A stretch of 10,566 nucleotides of DNA, taken from Gemmatimonadaceae bacterium. GTDB taxonomy: Bacteria; Gemmatimonadota; Gemmatimonadetes; Gemmatimonadales; Gemmatimonadaceae. Shown here piece by piece: positions 5,541 to 10,566 of this stretch. Made by a program: the position numbers and the translations under genes. How positions within the stretch are numbered: position 1 is the first letter of the stretch; every line of letters starts with the position of its first letter. Under the pieces are notes generated by a model. It searched no databases and was not told the origin of the DNA. It saw only the letters and a list, made by a program, of their open reading frames with translations. Location: positions 1 to 10,566 of the forward strand of contig JABFXM010000004.1 of assembly GCA_013361745.1 (NCBI GenBank), read 5' to 3'.

Positions 5541-7832
5541 ATGATCGAGCTCCTGCTGGCCTGCGTGCTCGCCTCGAAGGTCCCCGAGGCCCCGCTCGCG
5601 GGAACGGTCCGCGCCGCGGAAAGCGGTGCCGTCCTCGCCGGGGCGCTCGTGGAGGTCACCGACGTGGCCGCCCAGGTGTGGTCCGATACTTCGGGGGCGT
5701 ACTCGATCGACCCGGGGCAGCCCGGGCTCCATCATGTGCGTGTGTCGAGGGCCGGCTACCGGACCCGGATGCTCGACGTGGTCACCTCCGTCGACGTCGC
5801 ACTGCACGTCGACGTGATGCTCGAGGCGGAGCCGCAGCCGCTCCCGGCGATCAGCATCCGTGCACGGCGCGCGATGACCGATCCCGTCGCCGGCGCCTCC
5901 ACCGTGGCCGACGAGACGGATGGGCGCAACCTCGACGCGCGCGGGATACGCACCAGCGCGGGACTCCTCGACGCGGACCCACTGCGTGCGCTCGGCGCGC
6001 TCGCGAACGTCTCCGCGCCGCCGGAGGGAGCAGCATCCCTGCACGTGCGCGGTGGCTCCTCCGATCAGAATCTCATGCTGGTGGACGGCCTGCCGGTCTA
6101 CAACTCGCAGCACACCGCGGCGACGCTCACTGCGCTCAATCCGGATGTGGTCTCGACGGTCACCATTCGCGCCGGCGTGCCGTCGGCGCAGTATGGGGGC
6201 GCGCTCTCGAGCGTCATCGCGATCCGGACCGACACGAGCGGGACAGCGCACCTGACCGCCCGCGGGGGGGTCAATCCGAGCGCGGTCCGGCAACTGGTCG
6301 CAATGCCGCTGCCCTGGCCGGGCGGATCTCTCCTCGTCTCCGCGCGCCGGAGCGTAGCCGACATCTACGGCGGGTTGGCAGGGCAGCCGTCCACCGCCGA
6401 GCTGTTCTGGGACGGCTTCGCGCGTGCCATCACACCCCTGTGGCGAGGGGAGCTCGAGCTGTTCGGGTTGCGAAGCCACGATCGTTTCGACTTCGATGCG
6501 AAGGTCGACGTGCCCGCTGGCGCGCCGGTGTCCGCGTCCGAGGGGAAACCGCGGAACTCGTTCCGGTGGGCTTCGCACACCGCCGGGGCGGTATGGGCGC
6601 GTGGCGAGAGCTCGGGGACGCGGGCCATCGTGCGTGCATGGCGCACCGAGTTCGCAGGGGGCGCAAACTGGGCTCGGACGTCGCGCACCGCGCACCTCGG
6701 CAGCGCGCGCGCGAGCACGGGAGCGAATGCGCAGCTGAGCGTGACGCGCGCTCGCACTCGACTGAGCGCCGGCGCGAGCATGGAGTGGATCCGCGACGAG
6801 TACGAGATCGGTCGCACCTGCCACGCCGGGACCAAGGTCACGACCAGCGAGCTCGGTCTGGCGACGAGCCTTCCCGCCGCGTCGCTCTTCGCGGAGGGAC
6901 GCTGGACGCCCGCGAAGCAGTGGACCGTCGTCAGCGGGCTGCGCGAACCGCTCGGCGGCGGCTCACCGCAAACGCTCGAGCCGCGGCTCACTGCGCGCTA
7001 CTCGCCGCGGGAAGGGCTGGGTTTCTTCGTCGGATATTCGCGCACCCATCAGCAGTCGCAGTCGCTGCGCAACGAGGAATCGCTGATCGACGCGCTCGTC
7101 GGAATCGCCCTTCCGACGACCGGCCCGCGCGCCGCGCGATCCGACCAGCTCACCGCGTCGATCGACGCGAGACTACCCGACGGATTCGAGCTCACGATCG
7201 ACGGCTACCACCGGGTGCTCGAGCGGCTGTTGCTCGTCGCGCCCCGTACCGCGCAGCCCTTCGCGACGGACGGCTTCACGACCGGACGCGGGCGAGCGAC
7301 CGGGCTCGGGCTGAGTCTCGGTCGGCGCGGCGAGCTCTGGGACTTCGCGGGCGCGTACACCCTCGCGAAGACGACCCGCACGGCCACGGGCCAGCGCTAT
7401 CGACCGTCCTTCGGCGCGGCGCAATCGCTCACCGCTGCGGCGGCGGTGCGGGTGCATCCGGCGACGACGGTCTCCGTCAATCTGTGGGGCGTCTCGGGGC
7501 GCCCGATGACGCTCACGCGGGGCGAATTCGAGTGGGAGCACGCGGCGCTCCTCGGCGGGGTCGGAGAGGTCGCGGGAAGCCCGCAGCAGTTCGTGGGCGC
7601 CCTGGGCGGGGCCCACCTGCCCGCGTACTGGCGGCTCGACCTCGGGATGCGCCACGAATGGCGCATCTGCGCCAGGACGGAGCGGTGCACACTCGGCGGG
7701 ACGGTGGCGATTGCCAACATCTTCGGCCAGCGAGGCGCGATCGGCGCGGTGGTGGCATCGGACGGCTTCTCCCGTCGAGCGATCGTGCAGTCTCCGCGAG
7801 CTCTGCGCGTTGGACTCGACTGGAGCCTCTGA
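5541..7832 (+). CDS. TonB-dependent receptor with N-terminal carboxypeptidase-regulatory-like domain
   Basis: This 763-residue protein should be an outer-membrane beta-barrel taking up a large substrate with TonB energy. A short hydrophobic start (MIELLLACVLA) is the likely signal peptide, although it lacks the usual positive residues. About 18-95 is a carboxypeptidase-regulatory-like beta-sandwich (AGTVRAAESG, GAYSIDPGQPG, RAGYRTR). The plug domain follows at about 125-230, with LHVRGGSSDQNLMLVDGLPVYN (167-188) and IRAGVPSAQYGGALSSVI (209-226). The rest is barrel, with a typical late segment near WGVSGRPMTL and an end at LRVGLDWSL rather than a terminal Phe. It has no FecA-type STN signalling domain. 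The next genes encode an ECF sigma factor (106 bp downstream) and its anti-sigma, suggesting ligand sensing or shared regulation. A G7 run lies at 6264-6270. The substrate is unknown. Confidence 0.87.
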   Translation: MIELLLACVLASKVPEAPLAGTVRAAESGAVLAGALVEVTDVAAQVWSDTSGAYSIDPGQPGLHHVRVSRAGYRTRMLDVVTSVDVALHVDVMLEAEPQPLPAISIRARRAMTDPVAGASTVADETDGRNLDARGIRTSAGLLDADPLRALGALANVSAPPEGAASLHVRGGSSDQNLMLVDGLPVYNSQHTAATLTALNPDVVSTVTIRAGVPSAQYGGALSSVIAIRTDTSGTAHLTARGGVNPSAVRQLVAMPLPWPGGSLLVSARRSVADIYGGLAGQPSTAELFWDGFARAITPLWRGELELFGLRSHDRFDFDAKVDVPAGAPVSASEGKPRNSFRWASHTAGAVWARGESSGTRAIVRAWRTEFAGGANWARTSRTAHLGSARASTGANAQLSVTRARTRLSAGASMEWIRDEYEIGRTCHAGTKVTTSELGLATSLPAASLFAEGRWTPAKQWTVVSGLREPLGGGSPQTLEPRLTARYSPREGLGFFVGYSRTHQQSQSLRNEESLIDALVGIALPTTGPRAARSDQLTASIDARLPDGFELTIDGYHRVLERLLLVAPRTAQPFATDGFTTGRGRATGLGLSLGRRGELWDFAGAYTLAKTTRTATGQRYRPSFGAAQSLTAAAAVRVHPATTVSVNLWGVSGRPMTLTRGEFEWEHAALLGGVGEVAGSPQQFVGALGGAHLPAYWRLDLGMRHEWRICARTERCTLGGTVAIANIFGQRGAIGAVVASDGFSRRAIVQSPRALRVGLDWSL

Positions 7833-7930
7833 CATGCGCCGACGCCCGCTGATGCCGCCTCGTCACGTTCCCGCGGGCTGGCGCGTTCCATTGCCATCGA
7901 AGCCCCAGATCCGCGAACCGTAACGACGCA

Positions 7931-7935
7931 AGGAG
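7931..7935 (+). promoter_or_regulatory. Ribosome-binding site for sigma factor GTG start
   Basis: AGGAG stands only 3 nt before the GTG at 7939, closer than the usual 5-9. A TAA at 7921-7923 closes the frame upstream, so this GTG is the earliest possible start. The tight spacing may keep sigma production low. Confidence 0.55.
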
Positions 7936-7938
7936 CCG

Positions 7939-8472
7939 GTGCCGACGGACAGGTCGAGCGCGGACGATTTCGAGGCCTCTTTCCGGACGGCGTTCGCGAC
8001 ACGCTTTCCGGAGCTGTATCGGTACCTTGATCGACTCTGCGGGGACGCCGCGCTCGCGTCCGACGTCGCGCAGGAGACCTTCGTGAGGTTGTTCGGCCGT
8101 GGAGAGATGCCCGACGACCTCAGAGCATGGCTGGTGAGCGTGGCGCACAACCTCCTTCGGGACGAGTATCGACGCAATGATCGCCAGCTTCGCTTGCTCG
8201 CGTCTCGGGTGGCCGTCGAACGGATCGGCGAGGCGCCGCCGGAAGCCGATGCCGAGTTGTTGCGCGAGGAGCGGCGAGCGGCCGTGAGAGCGGTGCTCGA
8301 CACCCTGCCCGAGAGGGATCGGCGCCTGCTGCTTCTTCGCCACGCCGGTTACAGCTACCGTGAGATCGCTGAAGCGCTCGGGATCGCGGCGACGAGCGTC
8401 GGCACCTTGCTCGCTCGCGCCACCGCGGCGTTCGAGCGCGCACTCCAGGGGGGAGACCATGCATCCAGCTGA
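7939..8472 (+). CDS. ECF-type RNA polymerase sigma factor (sigma-70 family)
   Basis: This 177-residue protein has the length and two-domain plan of an extracytoplasmic-function sigma factor. Region 2 spans about 14-80: FEASFRTAF leads into YRYLDRLCGDAALASDVAQE, then TFVRLF and RAWLVSVAHNLLRDEYRR, covering core binding and -10 recognition. A linker (81-110) is followed by region 4 at about 112-165, with VLDTLPERDRRLLLLRHAGYS and the helix-turn-helix YREIAEALGIAATSVGTLLAR that reads the -35. The GTG start is the first available in frame. The gene overlaps the anti-sigma by 14 bp, a coupling that keeps the two proteins in proportion, and follows the TonB receptor by 106 bp. It probably controls its own operon and perhaps the receptor, but no convincing ECF promoter was found. 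The ECF subgroup was not assigned. Confidence 0.92.
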   Translation: MPTDRSSADDFEASFRTAFATRFPELYRYLDRLCGDAALASDVAQETFVRLFGRGEMPDDLRAWLVSVAHNLLRDEYRRNDRQLRLLASRVAVERIGEAPPEADAELLREERRAAVRAVLDTLPERDRRLLLLRHAGYSYREIAEALGIAATSVGTLLARATAAFERALQGGDHASS

Positions 8473-9199
8473 GTGGGAGCTGCAGGCTTTCGCCGACGAC
8501 GATCCACTCCTCGCGAACCCGCGCGACGTTCTCGATCACGTCTCCGCGTGTCCTGTCTGCGCGCGGCGGATCGACGCCGCCCGAAGGCTCCACGCCGCGC
8601 ACGCCCGGGTGCTCGCGCTTCTCGACCGGCCTGTGCCGGCCGTGGCGGTGGACGCCGTGATCGCGCGAGCCGGCGGCGGTCGGCGTCCTCACCTCCGGAG
8701 GGCCGTTGCGGCGGGCATCGGCGTGCTGTTCGTCGCGGCCGCCGCCGCCGCTGCGGTGCCGGGTTCGCCACTCCGCGCCGTCATACGAGAGTTGACGATG
8801 CCCGAGGCCGCACCACGCGTGTCACGGCAGCCCGCCGCACCCGTGCCGCGACATCGCGAGTCGGGGGTCGCCTTCGCACCGGCGGCACGCGTGGAGGTCG
8901 ATTTCAGCGACGTGCAGGAGGAGGGATCCGCGCGCGTCGTGATAGTCCCGACCGGGGCCGTCGAGGTTCGCCACTGGGGGGGCGTGGCCGCGTATGCGTT
9001 GACCGCCCGGGGCGTCGTCGTCGAGAACCCGGGCTCGCGGGCAAGCTATGAGGTGCTGATTCCCGCCGCGGTCGCGCGCGTGCGCGTCCGGATCGCTGGC
9101 CGCGAAGTCCTGACGAAGAACGGCGCAACGGTCAGCGCGAGCGTTCGGCCCGAAAGCGGGAACGCCTACGTGATCCCGCTCTCCGCCTCCCCGCGATAG
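8459..9199 (+). CDS. Membrane-anchored zinc-finger anti-sigma factor with unassigned beta-rich periplasmic domain
   Basis: This 246-residue protein should hold the preceding sigma factor inactive at the membrane. The cytoplasmic N-terminus has a zinc-binding anti-sigma motif H27-x3-C31-x2-C34, with His2 a possible fourth ligand. One membrane helix lies at about 82-100 (AVAAGIGVLFVAAAAAAAV), after a basic patch (GGRRPHLRR). A Pro/Arg-rich linker (about 101-135) leads to a C-terminal region (about 136-246) rich in alternating Val, which looks like repeated beta-strands (VVIVPTGAVEVRHW, RVRVRIAGREVLT). That region does not look like FecR and I do not recognise it; it is probably the periplasmic sensor. 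The ATG lies inside the sigma gene and follows AGGGGGGAG. A G7 run is at 8976-8982. The gene ends 10 bp before the convergent deacetylase stop. Confidence 0.82.
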   Translation: MHPAEWELQAFADDDPLLANPRDVLDHVSACPVCARRIDAARRLHAAHARVLALLDRPVPAVAVDAVIARAGGGRRPHLRRAVAAGIGVLFVAAAAAAAVPGSPLRAVIRELTMPEAAPRVSRQPAAPVPRHRESGVAFAPAARVEVDFSDVQEEGSARVVIVPTGAVEVRHWGGVAAYALTARGVVVENPGSRASYEVLIPAAVARVRVRIAGREVLTKNGATVSASVRPESGNAYVIPLSASPR

Positions 9200-9200
9200 T

Positions 9201-9216
9201 GGCCTGGCGTCAGGCC
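9201..9216. terminator. Short hairpin between convergent genes, possible bidirectional terminator
   Basis: GGCCTG (9201-9206) and CAGGCC (9211-9216) form a perfect 6-bp GC-rich stem with a 4-nt GCGT loop, right after the anti-sigma stop and overlapping the last codons of the deacetylase. No T-tract flanks either side, so termination efficiency is doubtful, but this is the only candidate between the two converging operons. Confidence 0.4.
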
Positions 9217-10061
9217 GAGCCGAAGTGGAGCAACTCGATGTCGCCCTGGCGGAGACGAGCGAGCACCGCCGGCGAGGTCAACGCGCGCAGTTCGATCTCG
9301 CGCCCCGTCGTGTAGCGGTCGCGCACGGGGTGAGTCGCGTCGACGTGGCCGGGGTGGACCATGAGCTCACTCGTGCCGCGGGGAAGCGCATCGAGTTGAC
9401 GCAGCAGATCGTCGGCGAAGCTCGCCGATCCGAAGAGCGACAACCCGAAGAAGGCATCGGCCGCGCGCGCACCGCGCTGTCGGGGATCGCCGGATCGCGC
9501 CGCCACGCCGAGGGCGAGCCGGGCGGGCACGCGGCGCCAGGGAAACGGGGAGCCGCGCAGGCGCTCGAACGGAAGGCGGCGAAAACGAATTCCTTCCTCC
9601 ATGAGGATCGCGTCGACGACCTCGCGAACGACGGGCAGCACGTGGACATGCTCGTGGCCATCGAGGTGTGTCGGCGCGAGCCCGGCCTGACGACAGGCGT
9701 AGAGTTGCGCGCGACATTCGTTCGCGAGCTCCCGTCTGGACACCCGCCCGGTGCAAAGACGGGTGACGAGGCGCGGAAGGGAGAGGAACTCCCCACCGGC
9801 GTCGGTCAGAGTGGGCGCGCACGTGAGGGGCCGCCCGATCGTCAGGGTGAGATGCAACCCCACACCCAGCGCGGAGCCGGCCGCGCGCGCCTCGCGCGCC
9901 GCCTGCTCGAACGCGGGCATGACCGGCATTATCGACGCCGAGCGTAGCGCGCCCGCCTCGAACGCCTCGAAGATCCCCTCGTGAATCCCGCTCGTCATGC
10001 CGAGATCGTCGGCGTTGACGATCAGGCGGCGGCGCTCAGGCGTAGAGGCCTCGCCACGCAT
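9210..10061 (-). CDS. YdjC/ChbG/HpnK-family carbohydrate deacetylase
   Basis: This 283-residue protein is the usual length for the YdjC family of metal-dependent amide hydrolases, which remove acetyl groups from N-acetylated sugars. Signature segments are RLIVNADDLGM (12-22, with the metal-binding Asp pair D18/D19), GVGLHLTLT (66-74, H70), THLDGHEHVHVLP (131-143, D134, H136, H138, H140) and LMVHPGH (233-239). Members include ChbG (chitooligosaccharides), NaxD (undecaprenyl-phosphate N-acetylhexosamine) and HpnK (hopanoid loci). It has no signal peptide, so it should act in the cytoplasm or at its membrane face. It overlaps the upstream GT2 gene by 26 bp and has only a weak ribosome-binding site, which points to translational coupling. 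That neighbour makes a NaxD-like role, deacetylating a lipid-linked sugar made by the GT2, the best guess. No hopanoid genes are visible. Confidence 0.88.
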   Translation of the reverse strand: MRGEASTPERRRLIVNADDLGMTSGIHEGIFEAFEAGALRSASIMPVMPAFEQAAREARAAGSALGVGLHLTLTIGRPLTCAPTLTDAGGEFLSLPRLVTRLCTGRVSRRELANECRAQLYACRQAGLAPTHLDGHEHVHVLPVVREVVDAILMEEGIRFRRLPFERLRGSPFPWRRVPARLALGVAARSGDPRQRGARAADAFFGLSLFGSASFADDLLRQLDALPRGTSELMVHPGHVDATHPVRDRYTTGREIELRALTSPAVLARLRQGDIELLHFGSA

Positions 10062-10566
10062 TGAGCCGGATTCGCATCAGGTCACCGACCATCCTCATGC
10101 CGTCGCGCGCGAGATTGACCGTGGAGGGCTCGTCCTCGTAGCGGAAAGTCACCGGTACCTGGGTCAGCGCCAGGCCATGCTGCGCAGCGATGACGAGGCA
10201 CTCGACGTCGAAGGCGAAGCGCTCGACGGTGAGGCGGGGGAAGATCGTCTCGGCGGCGCTGCGCGTGAATCCCTTGAGCCCCGCCTGGGTGTCCAGCACC
10301 TCTCCGACGAGCAGGGCCCGGACGAACGCGTTGAAGCAGCGGCTCATCAGGTGTCGCGTGAAGAGGTACGGGAAGAAGGTCGGGCTCATGATGTACCGCG
10401 ATTTCGGGAGGACGCGGCAGGCGATCGCGACGTCGCTCCCCTTCTCGAGCGTGTCGACGATCGACTCGATCTCGGTCGGCGGATACGCGAGGTCGGAATC
10501 TATGAAGACACGGAGCTCGCCGCGTGCGGCGAGCATGCCGCGCGCGACCGAGAATCCCTTGCCCTG
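10036..10566 (-). CDS. GT2-family glycosyltransferase, polyprenyl-phosphate sugar synthase type (5' end outside window)
   Basis: The last 176 residues are present and the frame is open to the window edge, so the N-terminus is missing. The visible part starts with QGKGFSVARGM, the segment before the DXD motif in dolichyl-phosphate mannose/glucose synthase-like (DPM1/ALG5) enzymes, then FIDSDLAYPP with the metal-binding DSD. Later comes LDTQAGLKGFTR, matching the conserved QxGxKxF region, then FAFDVECLVIA and a short C-terminal tail. There is no long C-terminal membrane segment, so the enzyme is probably peripheral on the cytoplasmic side. It should transfer a sugar from a nucleotide donor to polyprenyl phosphate. 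The deacetylase gene starts inside its 3' end, so the products probably act in sequence. The sugar is not known. The internal ATG at 10536 is not the true start, because the GKG motif lies upstream of it. Confidence 0.85.
   Translation of the reverse strand, partial: QGKGFSVARGMLAARGELRVFIDSDLAYPPTEIESIVDTLEKGSDVAIACRVLPKSRYIMSPTFFPYLFTRHLMSRCFNAFVRALLVGEVLDTQAGLKGFTRSAAETIFPRLTVERFAFDVECLVIAAQHGLALTQVPVTFRYEDEPSTVNLARDGMRMVGDLMRIRLNAWRGLYA

Noticed and set aside
5378..5659. N-terminal extension of the GT87 frame
   Set aside because: It would run antisense into the TonB receptor gene and adds a Ser/Arg-rich, low-complexity segment with no family match.
4194..6824. Very long minus-strand open frame (876 codons) across GT87 and the TonB receptor
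   Set aside because: The product is Arg-rich and low in structure, and it crosses two real genes on opposite strands. It is a GC-skew artefact of the third codon position.
5678..7852. Plus-strand open frame (724 codons) within the TonB receptor gene
   Set aside because: It is out of frame with the receptor, very Arg/Ala-rich, and has no domain or ribosome-binding site. The receptor frame carries plug and barrel motifs.
7834..7923. Possible 29-residue ORF between receptor and sigma factor (MRRRPLMPP...)
   Set aside because: It has no good ribosome-binding site and no recognisable features; the spacer is more likely leader or promoter DNA.
9210..10061. Naming the deacetylase hpnK (hopanoid pathway)
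   Set aside because: No hopanoid gene is visible, and the only neighbour is a GT2 that better fits a lipid-linked sugar pathway. The subfamily cannot be settled by eye.

Overview
The window looks like chromosomal DNA from a GC-rich, diderm (Gram-negative type) soil or freshwater bacterium. The best guess is Gemmatimonadota or a close relative. This rests on the general style of the gene set: a two-subunit GMC dehydrogenase with a Tat-exported small subunit, a TonB-dependent receptor with a carboxypeptidase-regulatory-like N-terminus, and a secreted class C beta-lactamase-like serine hydrolase. G-rich 7-mer repeats between genes and the recurring octamer CGTTAGGC also fit. The assignment is an inference; no rRNA or marker gene is present. 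No insertion sequence, phage gene, tRNA, rRNA or CRISPR array was seen.

Layout, left to right. Positions 1-93 hold six copies of a 7-bp G-rich repeat, then a long imperfect inverted repeat, at the 3' end of a minus-strand operon. That operon (2407 to 94) encodes a GMC-family FAD dehydrogenase with a likely [3Fe-4S] ligand motif, followed by its small subunit with a twin-arginine signal. A 355-bp gene-free region (2408-2762) carries a composite inverted/direct repeat and a possible promoter. A plus-strand secreted serine hydrolase follows (2763-4160). Its stop codon overlaps that of a convergent minus-strand GT87 membrane glycosyltransferase (5377 to 4151). A 163-bp divergent spacer has a perfect 14-bp palindrome almost at its centre. 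Next come three plus-strand genes: a TonB-dependent receptor (5541-7832), an ECF sigma factor (7939-8472) and a membrane zinc-finger anti-sigma factor that overlaps it (8459-9199). The right end is a minus-strand pair with a 26-bp overlap: a 5'-truncated GT2 glycosyltransferase of the polyprenyl-phosphate-sugar synthase type, and a YdjC/ChbG/HpnK-family sugar deacetylase.

How the genes may work together. The dehydrogenase pair should oxidise a sugar or sugar derivative in the periplasm and pass electrons to a cytochrome c that is not in the window. The receptor, sigma and anti-sigma genes look like a surface-signalling module, but the receptor lacks a FecA-type STN signalling domain and the anti-sigma has an unassigned beta-rich periplasmic domain. 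The GT2-deacetylase pair resembles the FlmF2/NaxD arrangement, in which a polyprenyl-phosphate N-acetylhexosamine is made and then de-N-acetylated as a donor for envelope modification. The GT87 enzyme belongs to a family that uses polyprenyl-phosphate sugars, so a link to that pair is possible but unproven. The most promising leads are the non-canonical signalling module with its central palindrome, the GT2-deacetylase pair, and the intergenic repeat structures.
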